Origin: Sarcodiotheca gaudichaudii
Lineage: Eukaryota > Rhodophyta > Florideophyceae > Gigartinales > Solieriaceae
DNA length: 64,000 bases
Assembly: GCA_032355985.1 (NCBI GenBank)
Contig: JAUKVZ010000003.1
Location: 124,001-188,000, forward strand
Direction: 5' to 3'
Part shown: in pieces, positions 41,711-51,325 of the stretch
How positions within the stretch are numbered: the first letter of the stretch is position 1
Layout: every line of letters starts with the position of its first letter
Translations under genes and position numbers: made by a program
Notes under the pieces: model-generated
The model's database searches: none
Seen by the model: only the letters and a program-made list of their open reading frames with translations
What the model was told of the DNA's origin: nothing

Positions 41711-44053
41711 GTGGCCCACACACAAATGCTCATCAATTACGTCCCCGGCGAAGAATGCCGGGTGGCGCTTGTCGTCGATGGCAAACTCGAAGATCTCAAT
41801 GAAGAACGCGCCAACAACGTAAGCCACGTCGGCGATATCTACGTCGGGCGCGTCGTCAACGTCGAGCCCAGCATCCAGGCGGCCTTCATCGACTTCGGCC
41901 TGGAGCACAACGGCTTTCTGCACATCTCCGACCTGCATCCGCAGTACTTCCCGGGTGAAGGCTCCAACAAGACCGAGATGGTCGGCAAGAAGACGCCCAG
42001 GCGCGATCGGCCGCCGATTCAGCAGTGTCTCAAGCGCGGCCAGGAGATCGCCGTTCAGGTGCTCAAGGAGGGAATCGGCACCAAAGGCCCGACGCTCACC
42101 TCCTACCTCTCCATCCCCGGCCGCTACCTCGTGATGATGCCCGACATGGATCATGTCGGCCTCTCGCGCAAGGTCGAAAATGATGACCAGCGCAAGAAGA
42201 TGCGCCAGATCATCGAACAGCTCACGCTGCCCGACGGGTTCGGATTCATCCTTCGCACTGCGGGGCTTGATCGAACCAAGACGGATCTGAAGCGCGATCT
42301 CGCCTACCTGCAGCGTCTCTGGAAGGACATGGAAACCCGGCGCAAGAAGGGCAACAAACCCCGCCTGCTCTATGCCGAAAGCGATCTGCTCGTCCGTTCG
42401 CTGCGGGATCAGCTGACGACCGACATCGACGAAGTCATCATCGACGATCGCAACGCTATTCGGCGCTCAAGTCGCTTTATGAAGATCGTCGCGCCGCGAT
42501 CGCACACGAAGCTCGTGCACTACGCCGAGGAGGCGCCTCTCTTCCACGCATTCGGCATCGAGGAGCAGATTCGTCTGATCCACGAACGCGAAGTGCCGCT
42601 GCCATCCGGCGGCTCCCTCGTCTTTGATGAAACCGAGGCGCTCGTCGCCATCGACGTCAACTCAGGCAAGATGCGCGGCCACTCAGACGCCGAGACCACC
42701 GCCTACAAGACCAATGTCGAGGCGATCGAAGAGATCTGCCGCCAGCTGCGCCTGCGCGATCTCGGCGGCCTGGTCATCAACGATCTCATCGATATGCGTC
42801 ATCGCTCGCATCGCAAGGACATCGAGACGCGCTTCCGCAATCATCTGAAGAAGGATCGCGCGCGAACGAAGATTCTCGCAATCAGCCAGTTCGGCATTGT
42901 TGAAATGACGCGCCAGCGCATGCGAGGCAGCGTGCGAAGTATGCACTCGACGCAGTGCCCGCAATGCACAGGCAGAGGCGTCATCCAGCGTCCCGACTCC
43001 GTCGCCAGCGAGGCGATGCGCGAGATGAGCAACATCATTCAGCACGAACGCGTGCGACGGCTGGTCATGGTCGTCTCGCCGCGCGTGGCAAGCGAGTTGC
43101 TTTCCTCCAAGCGCAAGCGTCTGGGTCGACTGGAGCGCATCACCGGCAAGCACATCGATGTGCGCGTCAGCGAGGATCTTGCGATCGATCGCGTGCGATT
43201 CGAGGCGTATGACGATCGCGCTGCGGATGTCGATATCTCGCGCCTTCCGATGCCCAAGCCGCCGGCTGATCTGCCGGCATGGGAGCCCGATCAGAAGGAA
43301 CTCGACGACTGGGCTGCGAATCCCGCGCTCGAAGTCGAAGAGTTCGCCGACGAGCCAATCGAGGAGTTTGAGGACACCTTTGATCTGCCCGGTGAATCAG
43401 AAGGCGACGCCGATGAATCTGCGGCGACCAACAAGAAGCGCAAGCGTCGTCGCGGCAGGCGAGGAGGCGCCAAACGCCGAGGCCGCCAGCAGCAGGATTC
43501 GGACAGGGACAAGGATGAAAGCGCCGAATCGAAAGACGAAGCGCCGAAGCAGGACGAATCGTCCGACGAAGACAAGCCCAAGCCCAAACGCCGTCGAGGC
43601 AGGCGCGGCGGTCGCCGCCGCAGCGGCCGGTCGAACGAGGAAGCCGGGGCTCAGGATGCTCCGGTCGCGGACGCTCCCGTCGAAGAGGCGCCGCCCAAAT
43701 CCACCGACGGCCTGCGCGGCGATTCGTGGGATCTCGAGCCTTCCGAGGTGACGAAGAAGACGCCTTCGAAGAAGCGAACCCGCAAGGCAAGCACCAAGAA
43801 GAAGACGTCAGCCACCGAGAAAAAAGCTGTGGAGACTCCTCCACCGGCAGCGCCCGGCCCGCGCGGCGATTCCTGGGATCTCGAACCCGCCGCCGTGAAA
43901 CCCGCCAAGATCAGCCCTGAGCCTGAAGCCGACGAACAGCCGGCGAAGAGAACGAGTAAGAAGAAGGCCGCACGAAAGAAGTCGACGCGCAAGACCTCCA
44001 AGAAGAAGTCATCGAGCAAGAAGAAGTCTTCTCGCAGCGCTACCTCCACCTGA
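41711..44053 (+). CDS. rne: Ribonuclease E/G family endoribonuclease
   Basis: 780 residues from GTG 41711 (GAGGAC just upstream). The S1 domain is in NNVSHVGDIYVGRVVNVEPSIQAAFIDFG (cited for G-D-I-Y-x-G-x-V). The DNase I-like catalytic part has FDETEALVAIDVNSGK and LRDLGGLVINDLIDM, with the acidic catalytic residues. The zinc link is C416-x2-C419 in CPQCTGRG. The C-terminal ~230 residues are disordered, with Arg/Lys runs and two copies of RGDSWDLEP (669-677, 718-726). It cleaves mRNA and rRNA precursors; the tail may bind RNA and partners. Confidence 0.95.
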   Translation: MAHTQMLINYVPGEECRVALVVDGKLEDLNEERANNVSHVGDIYVGRVVNVEPSIQAAFIDFGLEHNGFLHISDLHPQYFPGEGSNKTEMVGKKTPRRDRPPIQQCLKRGQEIAVQVLKEGIGTKGPTLTSYLSIPGRYLVMMPDMDHVGLSRKVENDDQRKKMRQIIEQLTLPDGFGFILRTAGLDRTKTDLKRDLAYLQRLWKDMETRRKKGNKPRLLYAESDLLVRSLRDQLTTDIDEVIIDDRNAIRRSSRFMKIVAPRSHTKLVHYAEEAPLFHAFGIEEQIRLIHEREVPLPSGGSLVFDETEALVAIDVNSGKMRGHSDAETTAYKTNVEAIEEICRQLRLRDLGGLVINDLIDMRHRSHRKDIETRFRNHLKKDRARTKILAISQFGIVEMTRQRMRGSVRSMHSTQCPQCTGRGVIQRPDSVASEAMREMSNIIQHERVRRLVMVVSPRVASELLSSKRKRLGRLERITGKHIDVRVSEDLAIDRVRFEAYDDRAADVDISRLPMPKPPADLPAWEPDQKELDDWAANPALEVEEFADEPIEEFEDTFDLPGESEGDADESAATNKKRKRRRGRRGGAKRRGRQQQDSDRDKDESAESKDEAPKQDESSDEDKPKPKRRRGRRGGRRRSGRSNEEAGAQDAPVADAPVEEAPPKSTDGLRGDSWDLEPSEVTKKTPSKKRTRKASTKKKTSATEKKAVETPPPAAPGPRGDSWDLEPAAVKPAKISPEPEADEQPAKRTSKKKAARKKSTRKTSKKKSSSKKKSSRSATST

Positions 44054-44086
44054 TTCATCGCCGGAGCCGCACACGCCGGATCGTCC

Positions 44087-45298
44087 ATGCCACGCGACGC
44101 TTCAGATTGCCTTCGCCTGATCATCCTCGGTTCGACAGGCTCCATCGGCAGACAGACGCTTGAGGTCGTCGAACATCTCAATGCGCTGCATGCACGCGGC
44201 GAAAGCGCGCGGCGATACGACGTCGTCGGGCTTGCGGCAGGCGCCAATGTCGATCTTGCGCTCGCCCAGGCCGGCGCCTTCGATGTTCGCGATGTCGCCA
44301 TCGCAGACGGCAGCGCCGCAGCGCCATCCGATCGCACGATGCGCACCGGCCCGGACGCCGTGTGCGAACTGATCAACGACGTCGAGTGCGATCTGGTCGT
44401 CGGCGCGATTGTCGGGGCGGCAGGACTCTCGTCCATGATCGCTGCGATCGAAAAGGGTCGGGACATCGCGCTGGCAAACAAGGAAACACTCGTCGCCGGC
44501 GGCGAACTGGTCATTCCGCTCGCGCAGCAGCGCGGCGTGCGACTCCTGCCGATCGACAGCGAGCACTCAGCAGTCTGGCAATGCCTGAGCGCCGATCACG
44601 CGCCGCCGATGCTCCTCGGCCCGGAAGTGGCGCGCGTGCTGCTCACAGCCTCCGGCGGCCCATTTCGTGGCCGCTCGCGTGAAGAGACATACGACGCGAC
44701 GCCTGAAGAGGCCCTCGCCCATCCAACATGGAACATGGGCCCGAAAGTCACGATCGACTCCGCCACGATGACCAACAAGGCGCTGGAGCTGATCGAAGCG
44801 CACTGGCTCTTCGGCCTGGAGTCGGAGCGCCTCGGCGTGGTCATCCATCCGCAGTCGATCGTGCATTCCTTCGTCGAATACAAGGATCGATCCGTCATCG
44901 CTCAGATGGGCGCGCCGGACATGCGCACACCGATTCAACTGGCGCTGACCTTCCCCGAACGTCCGCCCGGGCTCGCCGATTCGGTGGATTTCAGCACGCT
45001 GGCGAAGCTCGATTTCGAGCCTGCATGCCCGCAGACCGTGCCGGCTCTGGCGTCGGCGTATCGCGTGATCGACACCGGCGGCGTCTCCGGCGCTGTTTAT
45101 AACGCCGCCAATGAAAGCGCCGTGGAGGCCTTTCTCGAAGGCAGGATCCCGTTCGGACGCATTACAGAGCTGGGCGCCGAGGCGATTGAATCGCTGGCGC
45201 CCCAATCTGCGCCAACGAGCCCGCCCTCACTGGCCGATCTGATGGAAGCCGACGGCGAAGCTCGTCGATTCGTGCACATGGAGCTGGCGGCGCTGTAG
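44087..45298 (+). CDS. dxr: 1-deoxy-D-xylulose-5-phosphate reductoisomerase
   Basis: 403 residues. NADPH site LGSTGSIGRQTLEVVE; then NKETLVAGGELV, the metal site LLPIDSEHSAVWQCL, the flexible loop TASGGPFRGRS, ATWNMGPKVTIDSATMTNKALELIEA-type region (AHPTWNMGPKVTIDSATM), and PQSIVHSFVEYKD. It makes MEP, the first committed step of isoprenoid synthesis. It sits just before rseP, an arrangement shared by many bacteria (dxr-rseP). Confidence 0.97.
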   Translation: MPRDASDCLRLIILGSTGSIGRQTLEVVEHLNALHARGESARRYDVVGLAAGANVDLALAQAGAFDVRDVAIADGSAAAPSDRTMRTGPDAVCELINDVECDLVVGAIVGAAGLSSMIAAIEKGRDIALANKETLVAGGELVIPLAQQRGVRLLPIDSEHSAVWQCLSADHAPPMLLGPEVARVLLTASGGPFRGRSREETYDATPEEALAHPTWNMGPKVTIDSATMTNKALELIEAHWLFGLESERLGVVIHPQSIVHSFVEYKDRSVIAQMGAPDMRTPIQLALTFPERPPGLADSVDFSTLAKLDFEPACPQTVPALASAYRVIDTGGVSGAVYNAANESAVEAFLEGRIPFGRITELGAEAIESLAPQSAPTSPPSLADLMEADGEARRFVHMELAAL

Positions 45299-45325
45299 TC
45301 CCGCGCCGGCTGAATAGGATTCTCA

Positions 45326-47443
45326 ATGCTCGAGACACTCGACACCTTCGGCGATGTGATGCTCTTCATCCTTGGATTCGGCGCGCTGGTCGCCATCCAT
45401 GAACTGGGCCACTTCATCGCCGCACGCTGGGCAGGCATCCGCGTCTATCAGTTCGCGATCGGCATGGGGCCGCCCATCTGCTCCTGGCGCAAGGGCGTCG
45501 GCTTTCGCATGGGCTCGACGTACGAAGCCGCGGCACATCGCGCCGCCAAGCTCTCCGGTGAGCCGCTGCGCAACATCGACGCCATCGATCCGCCCGAAGG
45601 CGTCGGCCAGACGGAATACCGACTCTCATGGTTCCCCATCGGCGGCTACGTCAAGATGCGCGGCCAGGAGGATCTCAACCCGCAAGCGACCTCCGAAGCG
45701 CCGGACAGTTACACGAAAGCGCCCTGCTGGAAGCGCCTTGTCGTGATCTCCGCCGGCGTCGTGATGAATCTCATCGTCGGCGCCGTGCTCTTCATGATCG
45801 TCTACAAGGTGGGCATCATGATGCCGCCGCCGGTCGTCGGCGAAGTCGCGGACAACAGCCCCGCATCGGAAACTGTCGCCGTCAACGCAAGCGCGCTTGG
45901 CGTGTCAATACCCGGTCTGCAGCCGGGCGATCGCATCACATCCATCAATGGCGATCGGGTGCGATCGTTCCAGGATGTGTTCGCAGCCGCGGCCATGAAT
46001 CGCAAGGGCAACTCAATGGACGTGCTCGTCGAGCGCGAAGGCGTGACTGATCCGCTGCAGTTCGACATCACGCCGAAGATGAACGACACGACGCGCTTCC
46101 AGGAGCTTGGCCTGTATGCGCAGATGTCCACAACGCTCGTCGACAGCCCGGAGCTGACGCCGCAGCTCGACTTGATGGGCCTCGAAGGCGTGCAACCGGG
46201 CATGACGCTGACAAGCATCGACGGGCAGGAGACGAAGACGTATCTCCAGCTTCGAAACATCATCGATGACTCCGAAGGCCGATCAATGCAGGCCGTGTTC
46301 ACCGGCCCGGACGACACGCGCGTGCAGCGCTCGATCGAAGCTGATGCGGCGTTCGAGATCGCCACGCTTGAGCTGGCGCCGCGCCAGCGCCTCAGCGTGC
46401 GTCATCTGCTCGGCCTGACGCCGCCGCTCAAGGTGGGATCCGTCGATGGCGCCGGCGCTCGTGACGCCGGACTTGAAGAAGGCGATATCTTCGCCCGCAT
46501 CGGCGCCGTGAGCTGGCCCAACTATGCCGAGGCGATCAGGGAGATCCGCAGCTACAGCGGCCGCACGATCAAACTGACGGTCGTGCGCGATCAGACATTC
46601 ATTGATCTGGAAGCTCGCGTACAGACCAATGGCACGATCGGTTTCGCCGCCGGCGACGCCATCGATACAACGCTGGTCGCCACACCGATCTCAGAACACA
46701 CGATTGTTGATGGTGATGGCGACGAGACTGTCTCAAGCGCCCTGAGTCTTGATCTGCCGCCCGGCTCGATCATCCGCGCTGTCGACGGAAACGCGGTCAC
46801 GACGTATACGGAGCTTCGCGCCGCTCTTCGCAGCGCAACCGCCGGCGCGCTTGCCATGAACGATGGCGCGACGGTGACGCTCCAGGCGCAGCTTCCCCTT
46901 GGTGGCGCCTTCGCCGAAGGTCCGACCATCGATCTCGACTGGGCGCTCACGCCTGCTGACATCGAAGCGATCCACACGCTCGGCTGGACCAACCCGCTTC
47001 ACGCCAGTTTCTTCGAGCCCGTCCGCGTGCTGGACAAAGCGACAGGCCCCATCGACGCGCTCGATCGAGGCCTCAGCGACACCAAGCGCATGGTCGCCAT
47101 GACCTACCTGACCATCGTTCGCCTCTTTCAGGGCACGGTGCGGGTGGAGCATCTCAAGGGTCCCGTCGGCATCGTGCACATCGGTTCGACGATCGCCGAT
47201 CGAGGCCTCATCGACATGCTCTGGTTCCTGGCGATCATCAGCGTGAATCTCGCGGTGCTGAACTTCCTGCCGCTGCCCATTGTCGATGGCGGCCAGGCGA
47301 TCTTCGTCCTCACCGAGTGGGCGACGGGCAAACCCGTGTCAGTCGCCGTGCAGAACATTGCCACGCTCGCGGGTCTGGCGCTGCTCGGCACTGTGTTCAT
47401 CGTCGTCACATTCAATGATCTGACGAACCTTTTCGGCGGCTGA
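45326..47443 (+). CDS. rseP: RIP zinc metalloprotease RseP, enlarged
   Basis: 705 residues against ~450 in E. coli. The zinc site is H25-E26-x2-H29 in AIHELGHFIAARWAG, and the third ligand region is FLPLPIVDGGQAIF near the C-terminus. The extra length lies between them: PDZ-like segments can be seen around PGLQPGDRITSINGDRVRSF, GVQPGMTLTSIDGQE and DAGLEEGDIFARIG, so about three PDZ-like units, plus a further GSIIRAVDGNAVTTY. It cuts membrane proteins within the bilayer for envelope stress signalling. It follows dxr by 27 bases. Confidence 0.92.
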   Translation: MLETLDTFGDVMLFILGFGALVAIHELGHFIAARWAGIRVYQFAIGMGPPICSWRKGVGFRMGSTYEAAAHRAAKLSGEPLRNIDAIDPPEGVGQTEYRLSWFPIGGYVKMRGQEDLNPQATSEAPDSYTKAPCWKRLVVISAGVVMNLIVGAVLFMIVYKVGIMMPPPVVGEVADNSPASETVAVNASALGVSIPGLQPGDRITSINGDRVRSFQDVFAAAAMNRKGNSMDVLVEREGVTDPLQFDITPKMNDTTRFQELGLYAQMSTTLVDSPELTPQLDLMGLEGVQPGMTLTSIDGQETKTYLQLRNIIDDSEGRSMQAVFTGPDDTRVQRSIEADAAFEIATLELAPRQRLSVRHLLGLTPPLKVGSVDGAGARDAGLEEGDIFARIGAVSWPNYAEAIREIRSYSGRTIKLTVVRDQTFIDLEARVQTNGTIGFAAGDAIDTTLVATPISEHTIVDGDGDETVSSALSLDLPPGSIIRAVDGNAVTTYTELRAALRSATAGALAMNDGATVTLQAQLPLGGAFAEGPTIDLDWALTPADIEAIHTLGWTNPLHASFFEPVRVLDKATGPIDALDRGLSDTKRMVAMTYLTIVRLFQGTVRVEHLKGPVGIVHIGSTIADRGLIDMLWFLAIISVNLAVLNFLPLPIVDGGQAIFVLTEWATGKPVSVAVQNIATLAGLALLGTVFIVVTFNDLTNLFGG

Positions 47444-47488
47444 CGCGCCCGCCCACACGAACGCCCTGCGCTCGATACGCTGCGCCGC

Positions 47489-48466
47489 GTGAAAGGCCTC
47501 GCGCTGATCCTGCTGATCGGGCTCGCGCTGGCGTATGTCTGGATCGTGATCTTCACGATGCATCGGCTGCGTCATCCGCGCCGAAGAACGTACGCCTCGG
47601 CGCTCGCCCAGAACACGCCCGGTGATCCGTCTGAACTGCCGACGCCGCTGAACTTCGAACGCTGGTCCATTGCCTTCCATCCAAAGCCCGGCGTCACGCT
47701 GGATCTGCCCGTCTGGGAAATCACAGGCGCCAATCCCGATGGCCCGCTCGTCTTGATGTCACCCGGCTGGGGCGACTCAAAGATCGGCGCACTGGCTCGC
47801 GTTGATGCGCTGGCGCCCCTGTGCTCACGCATCTTCGCCATCGATACTCCCGGACTCGGTGAAGCAGAAGGCGCCTGCGGCCTCGGCGTGCTCGAACCCG
47901 CCGCACTGCGAGCGCTTGTCGAACGAGCCGCGCCTCCGCCCGAGGGCTCACTGGGTGTCATCCTGTTGGGCTGGTCACTCGGCGCTGGCGCTGCGATTCA
48001 GGCCGCCGCCGAACTTGCCGAAGATGCCCGGCTCATCGGCGTCATCGCCGAATCGCCATCGCGCCTGACCATCACACCGGCACGCAACGTCATGCGCGCC
48101 GCACGACTCCCCTATCGCGTCAATCTGCCCATTGCCTATGCGTTGATCGGTTGGCGCCTCGGGGTCGGCCCCTCTTGGCGCGGCTTCGATCGCGCCATGC
48201 TCGCGGCGCAGGTGCGCGTGCCCCTGCTCGTCATCCACGGCCAGGAAGACCACGTCTGTCCATTTGAAGATGGATGCGCCATCGCCGACGACGCGCCGCT
48301 GGGCGAACTCGTGGCGATTGAAACAGCCGCACACAACGATCTGTGGACCGATCCGCGTCATCGGCCCGTGTGCAAGCAGGCCGTGATGGACTTCATCAGC
48401 AGATGCGCCGAGCTTCGCACCGCTACGGATACTCCTGCCGCGTCGGACGAATCAGCGCATCATTGA
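47489..48466 (+). CDS. Membrane-anchored alpha/beta hydrolase
   Basis: 325 residues from GTG 47489. The N-terminal KGLALILLIGLALAYVWIVIF is a membrane anchor. The fold shows an oxyanion-side SPGWGDSK, the nucleophile elbow GWSLGAG with the catalytic Ser, and a late VIHGQEDHVCPFEDG that could supply the Asp, with a His in ETAAHNDLW. Substrate unknown; it looks like an esterase or peptidase-like hydrolase. It is 46 bases after rseP and tail-overlaps the converging dehydrogenase by 44 bases. Confidence 0.8.
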   Translation: MKGLALILLIGLALAYVWIVIFTMHRLRHPRRRTYASALAQNTPGDPSELPTPLNFERWSIAFHPKPGVTLDLPVWEITGANPDGPLVLMSPGWGDSKIGALARVDALAPLCSRIFAIDTPGLGEAEGACGLGVLEPAALRALVERAAPPPEGSLGVILLGWSLGAGAAIQAAAELAEDARLIGVIAESPSRLTITPARNVMRAARLPYRVNLPIAYALIGWRLGVGPSWRGFDRAMLAAQVRVPLLVIHGQEDHVCPFEDGCAIADDAPLGELVAIETAAHNDLWTDPRHRPVCKQAVMDFISRCAELRTATDTPAASDESAHH

Positions 48467-49196
48467 TGTGCACATTCGCCGGCTGCGTGACGATGAACGT
48501 CACCAGCCGCGCGACATCATCGGGCGTCAACACCGGCCCGACGCGATCCATAAACTCGCCAAATGATTCCAGGTCATATCCGGCGGCTTCCTGAAACTCC
48601 GAACGCACGATGCCCGGCTCGATCAGCGAGACGCGCACGCCCTTCGGACCAAGCTCCCGACGCGCCGCTTCCGCCAGCGAGTTCACGGCAAACTTCGTCG
48701 ATCCGTACATCGAGCTGAATGGCGAAATGTGCCGCCCGACGTTCGAACCGATCACGACAAGATCCAGCGGCTTCTCCAGCGCCCCCTGTGCCGCGGCCAT
48801 GTCGCTCATGCGCTTTCCTGCTTCGCGCATCAGTCGTGCGCAGCCGAGCAGGTTGGTGCGAATCATCTCCTCCCACTGACCATCGTCAGAGGTCAGCACG
48901 CTTCCGTTGAGTCCGCGCCCTGCGTTGGCGATGACCAGATCCGGATCGGCGCCAAATGTCTCATTCGCGGCGCTGAACATGAGATCGATCGTCGCGGGCT
49001 CCGCAGCGTCGCCCGGCGCCATCGCGGCGCCCCCACCGACTTTGTCGATTTTCTGAGCGACTTCTGCGAGGCGCTCCTTCCGTCTGCCATTGATGACGAC
49101 GCCGGCGCCCTGAGATGCGAAATCCAGCGCGATGGCCTCGCCGATTCCTGCCGTGGCGCCGGTGATGAGCGCGATTCGACCGTCCAGATTCCCCAT
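48423..49196 (-). CDS. Short-chain dehydrogenase/reductase
   Basis: 257 residues from ATG 49196, with GGAGGAG seven bases upstream. The NAD(P) motif is ALITGATAGIGEAIA, with NGRRKERL suggesting NADP preference. N-A-G is in VIANAGRG, the catalytic Ser in VVIGSNVGRHISPFSSM, and Y-x3-K in MYGSTKFAVNSL. Substrate not readable. The upstream in-frame codons to 49532 overlap the dprA start region on the other strand and are not expected to be used. Confidence 0.9.
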   Translation of the reverse strand: MGNLDGRIALITGATAGIGEAIALDFASQGAGVVINGRRKERLAEVAQKIDKVGGGAAMAPGDAAEPATIDLMFSAANETFGADPDLVIANAGRGLNGSVLTSDDGQWEEMIRTNLLGCARLMREAGKRMSDMAAAQGALEKPLDLVVIGSNVGRHISPFSSMYGSTKFAVNSLAEAARRELGPKGVRVSLIEPGIVRSEFQEAAGYDLESFGEFMDRVGPVLTPDDVARLVTFIVTQPANVHINDALIRPTRQEYP

Positions 49197-49318
49197 TGGC
49201 TCCTCCGTCATGCAGGTTGCTGAGGGGCGGATGCTAACGGGAGAGGCGTCGACCGGCAGCATCCCCTGCCCAGGGTGGATCGCTGTGATTTCGAGGGCCC
49301 TTTTTCTACGCTCGGCGC

Positions 49319-50542
49319 GTGGACGAACAAAACACAACCGACGCCGATCTGCACGGGCTGCTGCGCCTGACGCTGACATCCGGACTCGGACCAGTGCTGT
49401 CCCGCCGCGCGATCGCGACGCTTGGCTCGATTGAAGCCGTTCTTCGCGCCTCGCCCGCCGAGCTGGCGACCACGCCTCGCATCGGCGAGCGCACGGCCGA
49501 GCGCATCTGCGCAGGCCTGCGCACCAGCGCACAGAAAGCGGACGAAGAGTTGGCGCTGGCAGAGAAAGAAGGCGTGACGCTCGTTCCGATCTGGGATGAC
49601 GCCTATCCGGCGCTGCTCAGACAGATCGATGATCCCCCGCAGATCCTCTATGTGCGAGGCTCCCTCGATCCGGAACTTGATCGATATCCGATTGCCATGG
49701 TCGGTTCGCGTCACTGCACGCCCTACGGCGTGGAACAAACCATGCGATTCGCCGGCGCCCTTTCCCAGGCGGGGCTGACGGTTGTGTCCGGCGGCGCGCG
49801 CGGGATCGATACGGCCGCTCACCAGGGTGTCTTGAATGTGAAACAGCGGACGATCGTCGTCATGGGCTGCGGCCTGTCGCACTGCTATCCGCCGGAAAAT
49901 CGCGAGCTCTTCGATCGCATCGTCGAAACCGGCGGCGCCATCGTCAGTGAACTTCCCCTGCGCACCATTCCCGCGCCGGACAATTTCCCGGCGCGCAATC
50001 GCATCATCTCCGGCATATCCCTTGGCGTGCTCGTCATCGAGGCGGGTCTCAAGTCCGGCGCACTGATCACGGCGAGACTCGCCGCGGAGGATCACGGGCG
50101 CGAGGTGATGATCATTCCCGGTCGCGTCGATTCCAAAGCGTCCGAGGGATCGCTGGATCTACTCAAACAGGGCGGCGGCGCGCTGATCACATCACCCGAC
50201 GATGTCATCGCACAGCTCGAATCGCCCGCGCGGCATCTCTTTGACGGTGTGCATGAGCATCGATATCGCCCCCGGGCGAGCTCGCCAGGTGACCCGCAGG
50301 AACAGGCGCCGAAGGCGTCACCGATCATCACTCCTTCAGATCTGTCCGTCTCACAGCGCACGCTGTTTGAGGCTCTGGAGTCGCCACTGACGCTCGATGA
50401 GTTGGAGCGCCTGACAGGGCTGACTCCCAGCGTCCTGAGGGCTGACGTGACGCTCCTGGAGCTTCGACGCGTCGTCGTCCGCAAGGGCGATCGCCTTCAC
50501 AGAAGGTCCGGCGTGGGGAAGGATGGGCTGGCGACAGCGTAA
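49319..50542 (+). CDS. dprA: DNA processing protein DprA
   Basis: 407 residues from GTG 49319. The N-terminal SAM-like helical region is followed by the Rossmann core: YPIAMVGSRHCTPYG, VSGGARGIDTAAHQG, VVMGCGLSHCYPPENREL, SELPLRTIPAPDNFPARNRIISG (cited for position), and VIEAGLKSGALITA. A C-terminal winged-helix (LTLDELERLTGLTPSVLRADV) completes it. It loads RecA onto single-stranded DNA during transformation. It is followed by a spacer and lexA. Confidence 0.95.
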   Translation: MDEQNTTDADLHGLLRLTLTSGLGPVLSRRAIATLGSIEAVLRASPAELATTPRIGERTAERICAGLRTSAQKADEELALAEKEGVTLVPIWDDAYPALLRQIDDPPQILYVRGSLDPELDRYPIAMVGSRHCTPYGVEQTMRFAGALSQAGLTVVSGGARGIDTAAHQGVLNVKQRTIVVMGCGLSHCYPPENRELFDRIVETGGAIVSELPLRTIPAPDNFPARNRIISGISLGVLVIEAGLKSGALITARLAAEDHGREVMIIPGRVDSKASEGSLDLLKQGGGALITSPDDVIAQLESPARHLFDGVHEHRYRPRASSPGDPQEQAPKASPIITPSDLSVSQRTLFEALESPLTLDELERLTGLTPSVLRADVTLLELRRVVVRKGDRLHRRSGVGKDGLATA

Positions 50543-51325
50543 ATCGCGTCTGTTCGGGTGTTTGTGCCCTGTCGGTCCGAGAATCTCGGTATTTGTTTGG
50601 TTTTCATCTTGCTGGACGGCTCTTGGTAGGGTATCGTAACCCGAACAAACAGCAGATCTGTTTGTGTAGTGGTTTCGTTGAGTTGGTCGATGGTCGGATC
50701 GTGGCTGGTGAGCCCCAAGGTGTTGTGGAACAACGCCGCCGACTGCCCAGATGATGTGAGTTGACGCCCACAGGGTCTTCGCCCGGTGGATCGTCAGCGT
50801 CGGATCGGCTGGGTAGGAGTCTTGAAACGGCAGGCAAGTCTGATCGCGAAGCCCGTTGGAGACGGGAGCGGACAGGCAGGCCGCCTTGGGAGCCTGAACT
50901 CATGCTGCTCGAAGGCAATGCAATTTTGCGTCTGGGACCCGGAGGCGACTACGCCTCGACATTCGTCGCCGCGGAAGGCGGACGACCGGGCGCGCTGCGT
51001 CGAACCGGCGCGGGGTCGGCTGATCGCAGTCGGCGGCGTCCTGATGGGCGCGAGTCCGGGTCCGACGCCCGCAGCCGCAAGGGCATCCTTGGACGCCTGC
51101 TTCGATCCCCCGATCGATTCGAGCCTTCCTCCGGCGCGACGCCGGCGCAGGCCGGATCGGATCAACTCGAGATTTCGGCCCTGGCCATGCAGGTCGGTTT
51201 CCTGCATGCGACTGAGCGCACCTTCGAACAGCAGGATGTGATTCTGCTGGGCGTGCGTGAGGCGATGGAGGCCGTGTCTGAAAGTTCCACTGCACGCACG
51301 GATCGCGCACATGAGGGCCGATTCG
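50543..51325. other. dprA-lexA spacer rich in inverted repeats
   Basis: This 783-base gap has no recognisable protein on either strand; long frames on both strands have no family features and run on into lexA. Inverted repeats: ACAAACAG/CTGTTTGT at 50645-50665, CATGCAGG/CCTGCATG at 51186-51208, CAGCAG/CTGCTG at 51229-51249 and CGTGCGTG/CACGCACG at 51252-51300. I did not find RNase P, tmRNA, SRP or 6S signatures. It may contain a structured leader, an unknown ncRNA or operators. Confidence 0.5.
50645..50665. promoter_or_regulatory. Candidate operator palindrome
   Basis: ACAAACAG - 5 bases - CTGTTTGT is a perfect eight-base inverted repeat in AT-richer sequence about 100 bases after dprA. Dyad size and spacing suit a dimeric regulator. 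It could belong to LexA, but it lies ~660 bases from the lexA start, so this is only a suggestion. Confidence 0.35.
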
